Origin: Burkholderia sp. Leaf177
GTDB lineage: Bacteria > Pseudomonadota > Gammaproteobacteria > Burkholderiales > Burkholderiaceae
Direction: 5' to 3'
Assembly: GCF_001424345.1 (NCBI RefSeq)
Contig: NZ_LMPF01000002.1
Coordinates: 1 to 64,000, forward strand
DNA length: 64,000 nt
This document shows positions 1 to 8,766 of this stretch, one piece after another (positions within the stretch are counted from its first letter, which is position 1; every line of letters begins with the position of its first letter). A program made the translations under genes and the position numbers. Under the pieces are notes generated by a model. It was given only the letters and a program-made list of their open reading frames with translations, was not told the DNA's origin and searched no databases.

Positions 1-45
1 GCTATGTCCCCGTACAAGTGTCAACCATGTCTCCGGTCTAAACAG
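1..45. mobile_element. possible insertion-sequence end or remnant
   Basis: The first 45 bases carry two related half-sites, ATGTCCCCG near base 4 and ATGTCTCCGG near base 28, separated by TGTCAACC. Spaced direct half-sites of this sort are seen at the ends of IS21- and IS481-type elements. The homology with the 143-nt repeat family begins abruptly at about base 46, as expected at an insertion junction. No transposase is visible because the window starts here, so this is a weak call based on pattern only. Confidence 0.25.
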
Positions 46-330
46 CCGTTGGAAAAAGAAATGAAGTCCCGCCACGGACAGTGGCTAGAAGTGCTAAAGA
101 ATTCAGATAACAAGAAACTCGCGAAGACTTAAACAGCAGCAACCCGGCATGAACCTTGACCGCTACAAACACCCGCCTAAGCGCTAGCGTCAAAGACCTG
201 AGAAATGAATTCCGCCACGGGCAGTGGCTACCAGCGTTAGAAAAATAATCCACAACAAAACGCGCGAAAGCCTAATCAGCAGCAACCTTGGCACTAACCC
301 AGCCACAGCTGCAAAACCGCCCAAGCCCCG
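46..330 (+). repeat. two tandem units of the 143-nt GCCAC-N5-GTGGC repeat family
   Basis: Two diverged copies lie head to tail. Their palindromes GCCACGGACAGTGGC (71-85) and GCCACGGGCAGTGGC (214-228) are exactly 143 nt apart, the same period as in the island at 11003-11160. Shared words after each palindrome include CGCGAA(A)G, AGCAGCAACC and GGCA followed by an ACC. No convincing protein is encoded. The segment sits just downstream of puuD. Confidence 0.75.
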
Positions 331-358
331 CGCACCCGACCTCGAGTACAAACAAAAC

Positions 359-1552
359 CTACTTCAAAGCCCCGCCCTGAAACCAAGCAGCGATCTTGGC
401 CCGCTCCGCATCGGTCATCTGCGTAACATTCCCAAGCGGCATAGCCTTAAGCACAACTGCCTGCTGATAAACCCGCTGAGCGTTCATGGAAATAGCCTCC
501 GGCGTATCGAGCAAAACCCCCGCCGGCGCGGCGCCCATCATCGTAGGATGCGCAGCATGACAAGTCGCACACCGCTGCTGCAAGATCGGCTCGATATCCG
601 CCACATGAATCCCGGGCGCGCCTGCCACTGGCGCAACAGTCGGCACAGCCTTCGGTATGGTCCATGCAAACGCACCAAACATCAGCAACACCCCGATCAC
701 CGGCAAATACCACAACACTTGCCCGCGATGCCGCATCACGAAGAACTGTCGAATCAGCGCACCGGCCAGCATGATGATCAGCAACACGGCCCAGTTATAC
801 GGATGCGTGTACGTCATCGCGTAGTGATTCGACAGCATCACGAACACCACCGGCAGCGTGAAATACGTGTTGTGAACTGAACGCTGCTTGCCGCGCTTGC
901 CATAAATGGCGTTAGGCACTTCGCCCTTGAGCATGGCATCGACCATCTTGCGCTGGCCGGGAATGATCACGAAAAACACATTCGCCGACATGATCGTGGC
1001 AAGCGTCGCGCCCGTAATCAGGTAAGCCGCGCGTCCGGCAAAAACATGACATGCCAGCCACGCCGCGATGATCACATAAGCGCCAACACAAATGCCGAGC
1101 AACCGGTCGCGATTCCCGAGCAAACGGCACAGCGAGTCATACACAATCCAGCCGGCGAGCAAGAACCCCAACGCCGACGCAACAGCAACCACGGGTCCCA
1201 TGTCGAGCACATTTTTATCGATGAGATACGTGCTCGGCGAGAACAGATACAGCACCATGAACAGTCCGAAACCAGACATCCACGTGGTGTAGGACGGCCA
1301 TTTCGACCAGTGCAAATCCTCGGGCATGTTTTCCGGCGCGACGGTGTACTTCTGCATGTTGTAGAAGCCGCCGCCGTGCACGTGCCACAACTCGCCGAAT
1401 ACACCGCGCTTTGTAGCGGCGGGATCCTTCGCCGGTTTTAGGCTGTTATCGAGCGCTACAAAATAAAAGGACTCGCCAATCCACGCGATCGCCACGATCA
1501 CGTGCAGCCAGCGCAACGCGAGATTCAGCCAGTCAACAATAAAACCTTGCAT
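359..1552 (-). CDS. puuD: urate hydroxylase PuuD (membrane urate oxidase with cytochrome c domain)
   Basis: This 397-residue protein oxidises urate to 5-hydroxyisourate at the inner membrane and passes electrons to the respiratory chain. About eight hydrophobic helices fill residues 10-300 (the former DUF989 domain). A C-terminal cytochrome c module has the haem motif CATCH at residues 328-332 and a likely axial methionine in KAMPLGN near residue 372. The ATG at 1552 follows GGAG at a 7-nt spacing. It lies 70 bp downstream of uraH on the same strand, so the enzyme and the hydrolase acting on its product are probably co-transcribed. The length and the fused cytochrome domain are normal for PuuD. 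Confidence 0.93.
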   Translation of the reverse strand: MQGFIVDWLNLALRWLHVIVAIAWIGESFYFVALDNSLKPAKDPAATKRGVFGELWHVHGGGFYNMQKYTVAPENMPEDLHWSKWPSYTTWMSGFGLFMVLYLFSPSTYLIDKNVLDMGPVVAVASALGFLLAGWIVYDSLCRLLGNRDRLLGICVGAYVIIAAWLACHVFAGRAAYLITGATLATIMSANVFFVIIPGQRKMVDAMLKGEVPNAIYGKRGKQRSVHNTYFTLPVVFVMLSNHYAMTYTHPYNWAVLLIIMLAGALIRQFFVMRHRGQVLWYLPVIGVLLMFGAFAWTIPKAVPTVAPVAGAPGIHVADIEPILQQRCATCHAAHPTMMGAAPAGVLLDTPEAISMNAQRVYQQAVVLKAMPLGNVTQMTDAERAKIAAWFQGGALK

Positions 1553-1622
1553 GAAACGTCTCCACCACGAATTCTTTAATCAAGCCTCGAAGGCCAGCTC
1601 TCGAACGAAACTCCAATGAACC

Positions 1623-1976
1623 TCAGCTGCCGCGATACGTGCTGTATGCCCACGGGGACACTAGCAGCGGCACGTGATAGTGCGAGGTGGCATCGGCGAT
1701 TCCAAAACGCAGCACCACACAATCCACAAAACGCGGTTCGGGCACCGTCACGCCATTGGCTGCAAAGTAATCGCCGGCGTGAAACACGAGTTCGTACTCG
1801 CCGGTGACGAATGCATCGTCCTGCAGCAACGGAGCGTCGCAACGGCCATCGGAGTTGGTGTGCGTGGTGAGAAGAGGGCGCCGGGTATCGCCGGCGAGAA
1901 CGAAGAGTTCGACTTTGATGCCGGCGCCGGGGCGACCGTGCGCGGTATCGAGTACGTGGGTTGTTAGCTTGCCCAT
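1623..1976 (-). CDS. uraH: 5-hydroxyisourate hydrolase (transthyretin-like)
   Basis: The 117-residue protein hydrolyses 5-hydroxyisourate to OHCU in urate breakdown. It starts MGKLTTHVLDTAHGRPG, with the conserved N-terminal His, has the HYHVPLL segment near residue 97, and ends in the diagnostic YRGS tetrapeptide. An in-frame ATG further upstream (2060) would add 28 residues with no family similarity, so the start at 1976 is preferred. It is upstream of puuD on the same strand. No OHCU decarboxylase (uraD) or allantoinase is seen in the window. Confidence 0.93.
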   Translation of the reverse strand: MGKLTTHVLDTAHGRPGAGIKVELFVLAGDTRRPLLTTHTNSDGRCDAPLLQDDAFVTGEYELVFHAGDYFAANGVTVPEPRFVDCVVLRFGIADATSHYHVPLLVSPWAYSTYRGS

Positions 1977-2066
1977 TCGCGTTGTCCTTGTAGTGTGCGA
2001 GGAGCGGCTGCGCATCGAACCGTCTGAAACAGACTTGTGCGGCGGATCGAGGCTCCACAAACGTGG

Positions 2067-2252
2067 CTACATACCCGTCGGCGTGAGTGGATGCGCGCCG
2101 TGTTCAGCATTGTAAAAAGTTGCCGTGATCATAACGCCCGCGATAAGCAAGATAATCCGCAGCACATGAGCGAAAACCCTGAATCCCGACGCTACGGTGT
2201 TCAGCCGTTCCAACCCTTTTTCATCGCTTCCCGCCGATGCTACCCGCGCCAA
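2067..2252 (-). CDS. doubtful small membrane protein
   Basis: This open frame would encode about 61 residues with one hydrophobic segment (VLRIILLIAGVMITATFY, residues 30-47) and a short polar tail. The longest frame opens with TTG rather than ATG, and no clear ribosome site precedes it. It is on the uraH-puuD strand, 90 bp upstream of uraH, so it could be the first gene of that operon or part of its leader. No family is recognised. Confidence 0.25.
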   Translation of the reverse strand: MARVASAGSDEKGLERLNTVASGFRVFAHVLRIILLIAGVMITATFYNAEHGAHPLTPTGM

Positions 2253-2458
2253 AATTCACGATCATATTGAGTCTGTGAAGACAACTATGGCGGCGTTCGC
2301 ATTGTCAGCGGCTTTTTGGCTAGCGACAGTGAGGCCTTGCACAGCGCGGCTGGCTGGCATCCCGAAGACGGCGATCGACGCTGGGTAACCGGGTCAATGC
2401 GCAAGGTTGAGTGATATCTTTGCGCCCTCGGAAAAACAGTGACGTAGCGGAGATCGAC

Positions 2459-3829
2459 ATGCAGCAGAAGCAAAAGACCTTGCTGGTGAAAAACGCGCAG
2501 GTGCTCGTAACCATGGACGAGGGCCGCCGCGAGATTCGCGATGGCGGATTGTTCATCGAGGGAAACCGGATCGTGGCTGTTGGTCCGACGAGCGAGTTGC
2601 CGCAAGAAGCGGATGAAGTGCTCGACATGTCGGGCCATCTGGTGATTCCGGGGCTCGTCAACACGCATCACCATATGTATCAGAGCCTGACGCGCGCCGT
2701 GCCGGCTGCGCAGAACGCCGAGCTGTTCGGCTGGCTCACCAGTCTGTACAAGATCTGGGCGAACCTCACGCCCGAGATGATCGAGGTATCGACACTGACG
2801 GCCATGGCCGAGTTGCTGCTTTCGGGTTGCACCACGTCGAGCGATCATCTCTACATTTATCCAAACGGCGCGCGGCTCGATGACAGCATCGTGTCGGCGC
2901 AGCAGATCGGCATGCGGTTTCACGCGGCGCGCGGCAGCATGAGCGTCGGGCAGAAGGATGGTGGATTGCCGCCTGATTCGGTCGTCGAGAAAGAAGACGC
3001 GATCCTTGCAGACACGCAACGCCTGATCGAAACCTATAACGACGCAGACCGTTACGCGATGCTGCGTGTAGTCGTGGCGCCGTGTTCGCCGTTCTCGGTC
3101 AGCCGCGAACTGATGCGCGATTCGGCGGTGCTGGCGCGGGAATATGGCGTGTCGATGCATACGCATCTCGCCGAGAACGTGAACGACGTGACCTACAGCC
3201 GCGAGAAGTTCGGCATGTCGCCGGCCGAATATGCGGAAGATCTCGGCTGGGTCGGGCCGGACGTGTGGCACGCGCATTGTGTGCAGCTGGATCGCGCGGG
3301 TATCGAATTGTTCGGGCGCACGGGAACGGGCGTAGCGCATTGTCCGTGTTCAAACATGCGGCTGGCGTCAGGCATTGCGCCCATTCGTGCAATGCGCGAC
3401 GCAGGCGTGAGCGTGGGGATAGGCGTGGATGGATCGGCATCGAATGATGGCGCGCAGATGGTCGCCGAAGTGCGGCAAGCCATGTTGCTGCAACGCGTGG
3501 GTTTCGGGCCCGACGCCATGAGCGCGCGCGAAGCCCTGGAAATCGCGACGCTTGGCGGAGCGAAAGTGCTGGGCCGCGACGACATAGGCGCGTTGGCTCC
3601 CGGCATGGCGGCGGATTTTGTGTCCTTCGATCTGAGCCATCACGCGTTTGCCGGCGCGCTGCACGATCCCGTTGCGGCGCTCGTTTTTTGCGCGCCGTCG
3701 CAGGTCTCGACAAGTGTTATCGATGGGCAAGTGGTCGTGCGTCACGGTCAGTTGACGACCGTCGATCTGGGTCCGATCGTCGAGCGTCATAACCGGCTGG
3801 CTGGAACGCTGATGGAAATGGCGCGCTAA
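2459..3829 (+). CDS. 8-oxoguanine / guanine deaminase (amidohydrolase)
   Basis: This 456-residue cytosolic metallohydrolase belongs to the ATZ/TRZ branch of the amidohydrolases. The metal ligands are visible: NTHHHM (residues 69-73), HTHLAE, WHAHCVQ and the aspartate in GVDGSASNDG. Family members annotated as 8-oxoguanine deaminase convert 8-oxoguanine to urate, and related ones deaminate guanine to xanthine. Its place opposite uraH-puuD and beside a purine-type importer supports the role. GGAG lies 6-7 nt before the ATG at 2459. An earlier ATG at 2411 would add 16 residues and is less likely. The gene ends 9 bp from the convergent LysR gene. The exact substrate is inferred. Confidence 0.88.
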   Translation: MQQKQKTLLVKNAQVLVTMDEGRREIRDGGLFIEGNRIVAVGPTSELPQEADEVLDMSGHLVIPGLVNTHHHMYQSLTRAVPAAQNAELFGWLTSLYKIWANLTPEMIEVSTLTAMAELLLSGCTTSSDHLYIYPNGARLDDSIVSAQQIGMRFHAARGSMSVGQKDGGLPPDSVVEKEDAILADTQRLIETYNDADRYAMLRVVVAPCSPFSVSRELMRDSAVLAREYGVSMHTHLAENVNDVTYSREKFGMSPAEYAEDLGWVGPDVWHAHCVQLDRAGIELFGRTGTGVAHCPCSNMRLASGIAPIRAMRDAGVSVGIGVDGSASNDGAQMVAEVRQAMLLQRVGFGPDAMSAREALEIATLGGAKVLGRDDIGALAPGMAADFVSFDLSHHAFAGALHDPVAALVFCAPSQVSTSVIDGQVVVRHGQLTTVDLGPIVERHNRLAGTLMEMAR

Positions 3830-3838
3830 GACGAAGCG

Positions 3839-4771
3839 TCAAGGCACGTCGATCAGCGAGCGCGTGGCATCGGCGACGAGGTGACGGAGCCAGCGCACTT
3901 CGTCGGAGTAATGACAGCGCTCGTGCCACAACTGGTAGTACTGCATTGGCGGGAAATCGAGCGGCGCGGGCACCACGGTCAGCGGCAGGAACTTCGCGTA
4001 GTGATCGGCGAAAAGCCGTGTGGTCGTGAACACCAGATCCGACTTGATCAGCACGTACGGCGCGAGGTTGAAGTACGGCAACGTGACGACCACATGGCGC
4101 TTCAGGCGCTCGCGGGCAAGATGAACATCGATTGCACCACGCTGACCGACTGAATAAGGCGTTGGTGCGAGATGCGGCGCGTTCAGATACTGGTCGAGCG
4201 TGAGCGCACCGCGACGTGCAAACGGATGATTGGAGCTGACCAGACAGACGATCTTGTCGACAAAAAGATTCGACAAATGCAGTTGTTCAGGCGGTTCGGG
4301 CCAGTTGCCCACGACTATGTCCAGCTTGCCTTCTTCCAGCGCAAGTTCGTAGTCGAAAGCAGGACCGAGCGAATGAAACTCGAGCGTGGCGTTAGGCGCG
4401 GCGATGCGAAAACGCTCGACAACGGTAGGCACGAACAGCACGTTCAGGTAATCCGGACAGCCAATCCGGTAACACCGGACGGAAGTCGATGGCTCGAAAT
4501 TATGTTGCTGGACCTTGATGCGCTCAATCTCACGCAGCGCGTTTTGCGTCGGTTCGAGCAGGCGCAGGCCGTATTCGGTCGGGACCATGCCCGCCTTGCC
4601 GCGCACGAGCAGCGGATCGCCGGTGATATCGCGCAGACGCCTGAGCGCCGCGCTGATGGCCGGTTGCGACTGATTCAACTTCACGGCCGCGCGCGTGACG
4701 CTGCGTTCCATGAGAAGGGTGTGCAGGACGCGTAACAAGTAAGTATCGATTGCTTCGCGTTGCTGACTCAT
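3839..4771 (-). CDS. LysR-family transcriptional regulator of the purine locus
   Basis: The 310-residue protein has the LysR layout: a winged helix-turn-helix at residues 8-67 (SVTRAAVKLNQSQPAISAAL) and a periplasmic-binding-like effector domain from about residue 95. It is divergent from the ABC importer starting at 5063 and convergent with the deaminase gene. The shared 291-bp intergenic region holds two perfect inverted repeats (4788-4804 and 4816-4833), suitable as operator half-sites. Control of the importer and purine genes is inferred from position. The effector may be a purine or ureide. Confidence 0.85.
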   Translation of the reverse strand: MSQQREAIDTYLLRVLHTLLMERSVTRAAVKLNQSQPAISAALRRLRDITGDPLLVRGKAGMVPTEYGLRLLEPTQNALREIERIKVQQHNFEPSTSVRCYRIGCPDYLNVLFVPTVVERFRIAAPNATLEFHSLGPAFDYELALEEGKLDIVVGNWPEPPEQLHLSNLFVDKIVCLVSSNHPFARRGALTLDQYLNAPHLAPTPYSVGQRGAIDVHLARERLKRHVVVTLPYFNLAPYVLIKSDLVFTTTRLFADHYAKFLPLTVVPAPLDFPPMQYYQLWHERCHYSDEVRWLRHLVADATRSLIDVP

Positions 4772-4787
4772 GTTTTCTCCAATATAC

Positions 4788-4804
4788 GGTCTAGCTGATA
4801 GACC
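4788..4804. promoter_or_regulatory. inverted repeat, candidate LysR operator
   Basis: GGTCTA-GCTGA-TAGACC is a perfect 6-bp inverted repeat with a 5-nt spacer, 17 bp upstream of the LysR start codon. This is where LysR proteins often bind to repress their own gene. No binding data are available. Confidence 0.45.
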
Positions 4805-4815
4805 AGGGTGCGGGA

Positions 4816-4833
4816 CATATTGTTTTTAATATG
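4816..4833. promoter_or_regulatory. second inverted repeat in the LysR/ABC intergenic region
   Basis: CATATT-GTTTTT-AATATG is a perfect inverted repeat in an AT-rich patch 12 bp beyond the first palindrome. It may be an activation site or overlap a promoter for the divergent importer operon. Confidence 0.4.
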
Positions 4834-5062
4834 ACACATTTGTGGCGTCAAGCCAGACATACCCCGAGCGCGTTCGTTGCAGCCGCTGCAACGGCGGGTT
4901 GTTGCTTGGAAGTGACTTCGGAGTGAACTTATCGCGCGCACTATTTTGAGCAATCGACGCCCCGCACCGTTTTGGGTATCTTTTCCTCGCAGACTGCATG
5001 TTTCCGTTGCTCCCATACCGGTCACCCCGGTTTTGCGCAATTTCCGCACTTTCTGAGTCCAT

Positions 5063-6655
5063 ATGGGCGACGCTATTTCCTCATCCATCCAGCCCGGCGA
5101 TGCACGCGTTCCGCGCCTCGCGCTACGCGGCATCAGCAAGCAATATCCTGCCGTCAAGGCCAATGACGACGTAACGCTCGTTGTCGAGCCGGGCGAAATC
5201 CACGCGGTGCTCGGCGAAAACGGCGCGGGCAAGTCCACGCTGATGAAGATCATCTACGGCGCGGTGCGGCCGGACGAGGGCGAGATTCAGTGGAACGGCG
5301 AGACGGTCGAGATCGGCAGTCCGGCGGCGGCGCGCAAGCTGGGTATCGGCATGGTGTTCCAGCATTTTTCGCTGTTCGATACGCTCACCGTCGGCGAGAA
5401 CATCGCGCTGGCGCTCGACGATAAATTCGACCTGAAGAGCTTGAGCAAACGCATTCGCGAGGTGTCGGCGGATTACGGACTCGATGTCGATCCGCAACGC
5501 CATGTGCATAGCCTGGCAGTGGGCGAGCGGCAACGCGTGGAAATCGTTCGATGCCTGCTGCAGAATCCGCGCTTGCTGATCATGGACGAACCTACTTCGG
5601 TGCTCACGCCGCAAGCAGTGAAGAAGCTTTTCACGGTGCTTCGGCGGCTGGCATCGGAGGGATGCAGCATTCTTTACATCAGCCACAAGCTCGATGAAAT
5701 CCAGGCGCTGTGCCAGACCGCAACGGTGATGCGCGGTGGTCGCGTAACCGGAAGTGTCGATCCGCGCAAGGAAACGCACGCGTCGCTCGCGCAGCTGATG
5801 GTCGGGCATTCGCTGCCCGACTACACGCGCCGCGCACACAATCCCGGCGATGTGAAACTCGCCGTGAAGAACCTGTCGGTGGAAAGCGCCGATCCATTTG
5901 GCACGTCGCTCAAGGACGTTTCGTTCGCAGTGCATGCAGGCGAGATCTTTGGCATTGCGGGTGTTTCGGGTAATGGACAAGCCGAGTTGCTGGCCGCGCT
6001 CTCGGGCGAGATCCGCGACAAGCATATTGCGCCCGATGCCATCACCATCGTCGGCCAACCAGCCGCGCGATACAGCGCCGGCGGCCGGCGCGCACTCGGC
6101 TTCGCTTTCGTGCCCGAAGAGCGGCTCGGACGCGGCGCGGTGCCGGCCATGTCGCTCGCAGAAAACGCGCTCCTGACCGGCCATCGCGAACACATGGTGC
6201 GCGGCGGCTGGATCAGCACGAAGTCGATGCGCGCGTTCGCCGACCGTTGCATCAGCGCCTTCGACGTCCGCTGCGGCGGCAATGGCGCGCTTGCGCAAAG
6301 CCTGTCGGGCGGGAACTTGCAGAAGTTCATCGTGGGCCGCGAGATCTTGCAGGAGCCCAAGGTGCTCGTCGTCGCGCAACCCACCTGGGGCGTCGATGTC
6401 GGCGCTGCCGGTTTCATCCGGCAACAACTGCTCGACCTGGCCGCGCGCGGCGTGGCGATTTTGGTGATATCGGAGGAACTGGAAGAACTCTTCGATATCT
6501 GCGACCGCCTGGCCGTCCTCGCGCGCGGCAAACTTTCGCCGGTCCGTGAAACCGGTCTTACCAACGCGGAAGAAATCGGCCTCTTCATGGCTGGTCTCTT
6601 CGATGGCAATCGCGCCGAACCCGTCGCCCTCGACACCACGGCACCGACATCATGA
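5063..6655 (+). CDS. ABC transporter ATPase, BMP-type purine/nucleoside importer
   Basis: The 530-residue cytoplasmic ATPase has two fused nucleotide-binding domains, as in the YufO/NupO and sugar-importer type. The first has Walker A GENGAGKST (residues 51-59), signature VGERQR and Walker B LLIMDEPTS. The second has a degenerate P-loop (GVSGNGQAE) but a good signature, LSGGNLQKF. Loss of catalytic residues in one half is normal for this class. It overlaps the downstream permease by 4 nt (ATGA), so translation is coupled. The ligand is inferred to be a purine or nucleoside from the BMP-type binding protein at 8767 and the neighbouring purine enzymes. Confidence 0.9.
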   Translation: MGDAISSSIQPGDARVPRLALRGISKQYPAVKANDDVTLVVEPGEIHAVLGENGAGKSTLMKIIYGAVRPDEGEIQWNGETVEIGSPAAARKLGIGMVFQHFSLFDTLTVGENIALALDDKFDLKSLSKRIREVSADYGLDVDPQRHVHSLAVGERQRVEIVRCLLQNPRLLIMDEPTSVLTPQAVKKLFTVLRRLASEGCSILYISHKLDEIQALCQTATVMRGGRVTGSVDPRKETHASLAQLMVGHSLPDYTRRAHNPGDVKLAVKNLSVESADPFGTSLKDVSFAVHAGEIFGIAGVSGNGQAELLAALSGEIRDKHIAPDAITIVGQPAARYSAGGRRALGFAFVPEERLGRGAVPAMSLAENALLTGHREHMVRGGWISTKSMRAFADRCISAFDVRCGGNGALAQSLSGGNLQKFIVGREILQEPKVLVVAQPTWGVDVGAAGFIRQQLLDLAARGVAILVISEELEELFDICDRLAVLARGKLSPVRETGLTNAEEIGLFMAGLFDGNRAEPVALDTTAPTS

Positions 6656-7758
6656 ATTTTCCGTATCGACTCGAAGCGCGGCCGACGCCGTCGCGCGCCA
6701 TGCAGCTCGCCGTGCCGGTGGTCGCCGCGGTGCTGACGCTGATCATCGGCTTCCTGATTTTCACGTTCGTCGGACAAGATCCCTTGCGCGCGATGCACGG
6801 GTTTTTTATCGAACCGTTGTCGAACGTGAATGGCTGGTCCGAGCTTGTTTTGAAGGCGTCGCCGCTGTGTCTGATCGCGCTGGGTTTGGCCGTTGGATAT
6901 AGAGCGAACGTCTGGAACATCGGCGCCGAAGGGCAAATGCTGCTCGGCGGGATCATGGCGGGTGGCATTGCGATTCATCTCCCCGATGCCACCGGCTGGT
7001 GGATCCTTCCGCTGATGATGATCGGCGGTGTGATCGGCGGCATGGTATGGGCCGCGATTCCGGCATTGCTCAAGAGCCGGTTCAACACCAACGAAATCCT
7101 GACGAGCCTGATGCTCACGTACGTCGCCACGCAGTTGCTGATCTATCTGGTGAGCGGTCCGTGGCGCGACCCCGAAGGCATGAACTTTCCGATCTCCGCC
7201 ATGTTCAGCGATGCCGCCCAATTCCCGCGCCTTTACAGCGACTGGGGCTGGGCGTGGCTGAAGGGCACGCGGATCAACGCATCGGTGTTCTTGACGGTGA
7301 TCGCGATTCCGCTCGTGTGGCTGTTCATGCGCAAGAGCTTCGCGGGGTATCGGATGAACGTGGGCGGCCTCGCGCCGCTGGCCGCTCGCTACGCCGGTTT
7401 CTCCGATAAAAAAGCCATCTGGACCTCGCTGCTTTTGAGCGGCGGCCTGGCGGGGTTGGCCGGCATGGGCGAAGTCGCTGGGCCGATCGGACAATTGCAG
7501 GCTGGCTGGTCGCCGGGTTATGGCTTCACGGCGATCATCGTCGTGTTTGTCGGACGCTTGCATCCGGTCGGGATCGTGCTGGCCAGTCTTCTGATGGCGC
7601 TGCTGTATCTCGGTGGTGAAGCAGTGCAAACATCGTTGCAGTTGCCGCAGGCGCTTGCCGGCGTGTTCCAGGGATTGCTGCTGTTTTGTCTCCTGGGTGC
7701 GGATTTGTTCGTCAACTATCGCGTGCGCCGCCGGGTCGTCGTGCATGCGCATTCGTAG
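6652..7758 (+). CDS. ABC transporter permease 1 (BMP-type importer)
   Basis: This 368-residue inner-membrane protein has about nine hydrophobic segments and the conserved family stretch VGYRANVWNIGAEGQ (residues about 82-96). With the second permease it forms the channel of the importer. Its ATG overlaps the stop codon of the ATPase gene, and the next permease follows after 8 bp. Length and motif match the larger permease of nucleoside/purine BMP systems. Confidence 0.9.
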   Translation: MNFPYRLEARPTPSRAMQLAVPVVAAVLTLIIGFLIFTFVGQDPLRAMHGFFIEPLSNVNGWSELVLKASPLCLIALGLAVGYRANVWNIGAEGQMLLGGIMAGGIAIHLPDATGWWILPLMMIGGVIGGMVWAAIPALLKSRFNTNEILTSLMLTYVATQLLIYLVSGPWRDPEGMNFPISAMFSDAAQFPRLYSDWGWAWLKGTRINASVFLTVIAIPLVWLFMRKSFAGYRMNVGGLAPLAARYAGFSDKKAIWTSLLLSGGLAGLAGMGEVAGPIGQLQAGWSPGYGFTAIIVVFVGRLHPVGIVLASLLMALLYLGGEAVQTSLQLPQALAGVFQGLLLFCLLGADLFVNYRVRRRVVVHAHS

Positions 7759-7766
7759 ATAAATAC

Positions 7767-8696
7767 ATGGACATCAATCAAGCCAGTTCGCTTGCATCCA
7801 GCGCGGTTGTCGCGGCCATTCCATTGATGTACGCCGGCGCCGGCGAACTCGTCGCGGAGAAGTCGGGCGTGTTGAACCTCGGCGTGGAAGGCATGATGCT
7901 GATGGGCGCCGTCACCGGATACGCCGTCACCGCGATCACCGGCAACCCGTGGCTCGGCATCGTGGGCGCGGTCGTCGCCGGCGTGCTCATGTCGCTCGTG
8001 TTCGCGTTCCTCACCATCACCATGCTCGCCAATCAGGTGGCCACGGGTTTGTCGCTGACCATATTCGGCATCGGCTTTTCGGCGTATATAGGCAAGCCTT
8101 ATACGTCGGCGGCGGTGCGCGCTTCCATCGACGTCCTGCCCATTCCCGGCCTCGCTTCCATTCCTGTGATCGGGCCGGCGTTTTTCACGTTGACGCCATT
8201 GGGATATCTCGCGTTCATCATGTTCGGCGTCATCGGCTGGTTCCTCTACAAGACACGCGCCGGGCTCGTGCTGCGCTCGGTTGGCGAGTCGCCATCGGTC
8301 GCGCATTCGGTCGGCTTTCCCGTGGTCGGCGTGCGCTACGCCGCGACGCTTTTCGGCGGTGGCATGGCGGGCATTGCGGGCGGTTATTACTCAATCGTCT
8401 ACCTGCACTTGTGGCAGGAGCAGTTGACTTCCGGCCGCGGCTGGATCGCGCTCGCGCTGGTCGTGTTCGCCACGTGGCGGCCGGGCAGGTTGCTGATCGG
8501 CGCGTTGCTGTTCGGCGCAGTGATGGCGCTGCAGTTTTACGCGCAGGCCATTGGCGTGCCCGTTCCGACCCAATTTCTCGCGATGCTGCCGTACCTTGCG
8601 ACCATCGTCGTGCTGGTGCTGATCTCGCGCAATCCGAACACGATCAAGCTCAACGCTCCCGCGTCGCTTGGCAAGCCGTTTTTCGCGGCGAGCTGA
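7767..8696 (+). CDS. ABC transporter permease 2 (BMP-type importer)
   Basis: The 309-residue membrane protein opens MDINQASSLASSA and carries the family motif KSGVLNLGVEGMMLMGA (residues 34-50), the counterpart of the GAEGQ motif in permease 1. The frame is open further upstream, but that part overlaps the first permease and lacks similarity, so 7767 is chosen. The gene is eight bp behind permease 1 and 70 bp ahead of the binding protein. Confidence 0.9.
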   Translation: MDINQASSLASSAVVAAIPLMYAGAGELVAEKSGVLNLGVEGMMLMGAVTGYAVTAITGNPWLGIVGAVVAGVLMSLVFAFLTITMLANQVATGLSLTIFGIGFSAYIGKPYTSAAVRASIDVLPIPGLASIPVIGPAFFTLTPLGYLAFIMFGVIGWFLYKTRAGLVLRSVGESPSVAHSVGFPVVGVRYAATLFGGGMAGIAGGYYSIVYLHLWQEQLTSGRGWIALALVVFATWRPGRLLIGALLFGAVMALQFYAQAIGVPVPTQFLAMLPYLATIVVLVLISRNPNTIKLNAPASLGKPFFAAS

Positions 8697-8766
8697 GCGC
8701 GTTTATTTGATTCCCTTGCACCATGACTTTCATAAACAACATCGACACATCGACAGGAGAATCACG

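Noticed and set aside
5821..7752. A 643-codon minus-strand frame across the importer genes
   Set aside because: It lies wholly within two well-supported plus-strand genes, has shadow composition and no ribosome site.
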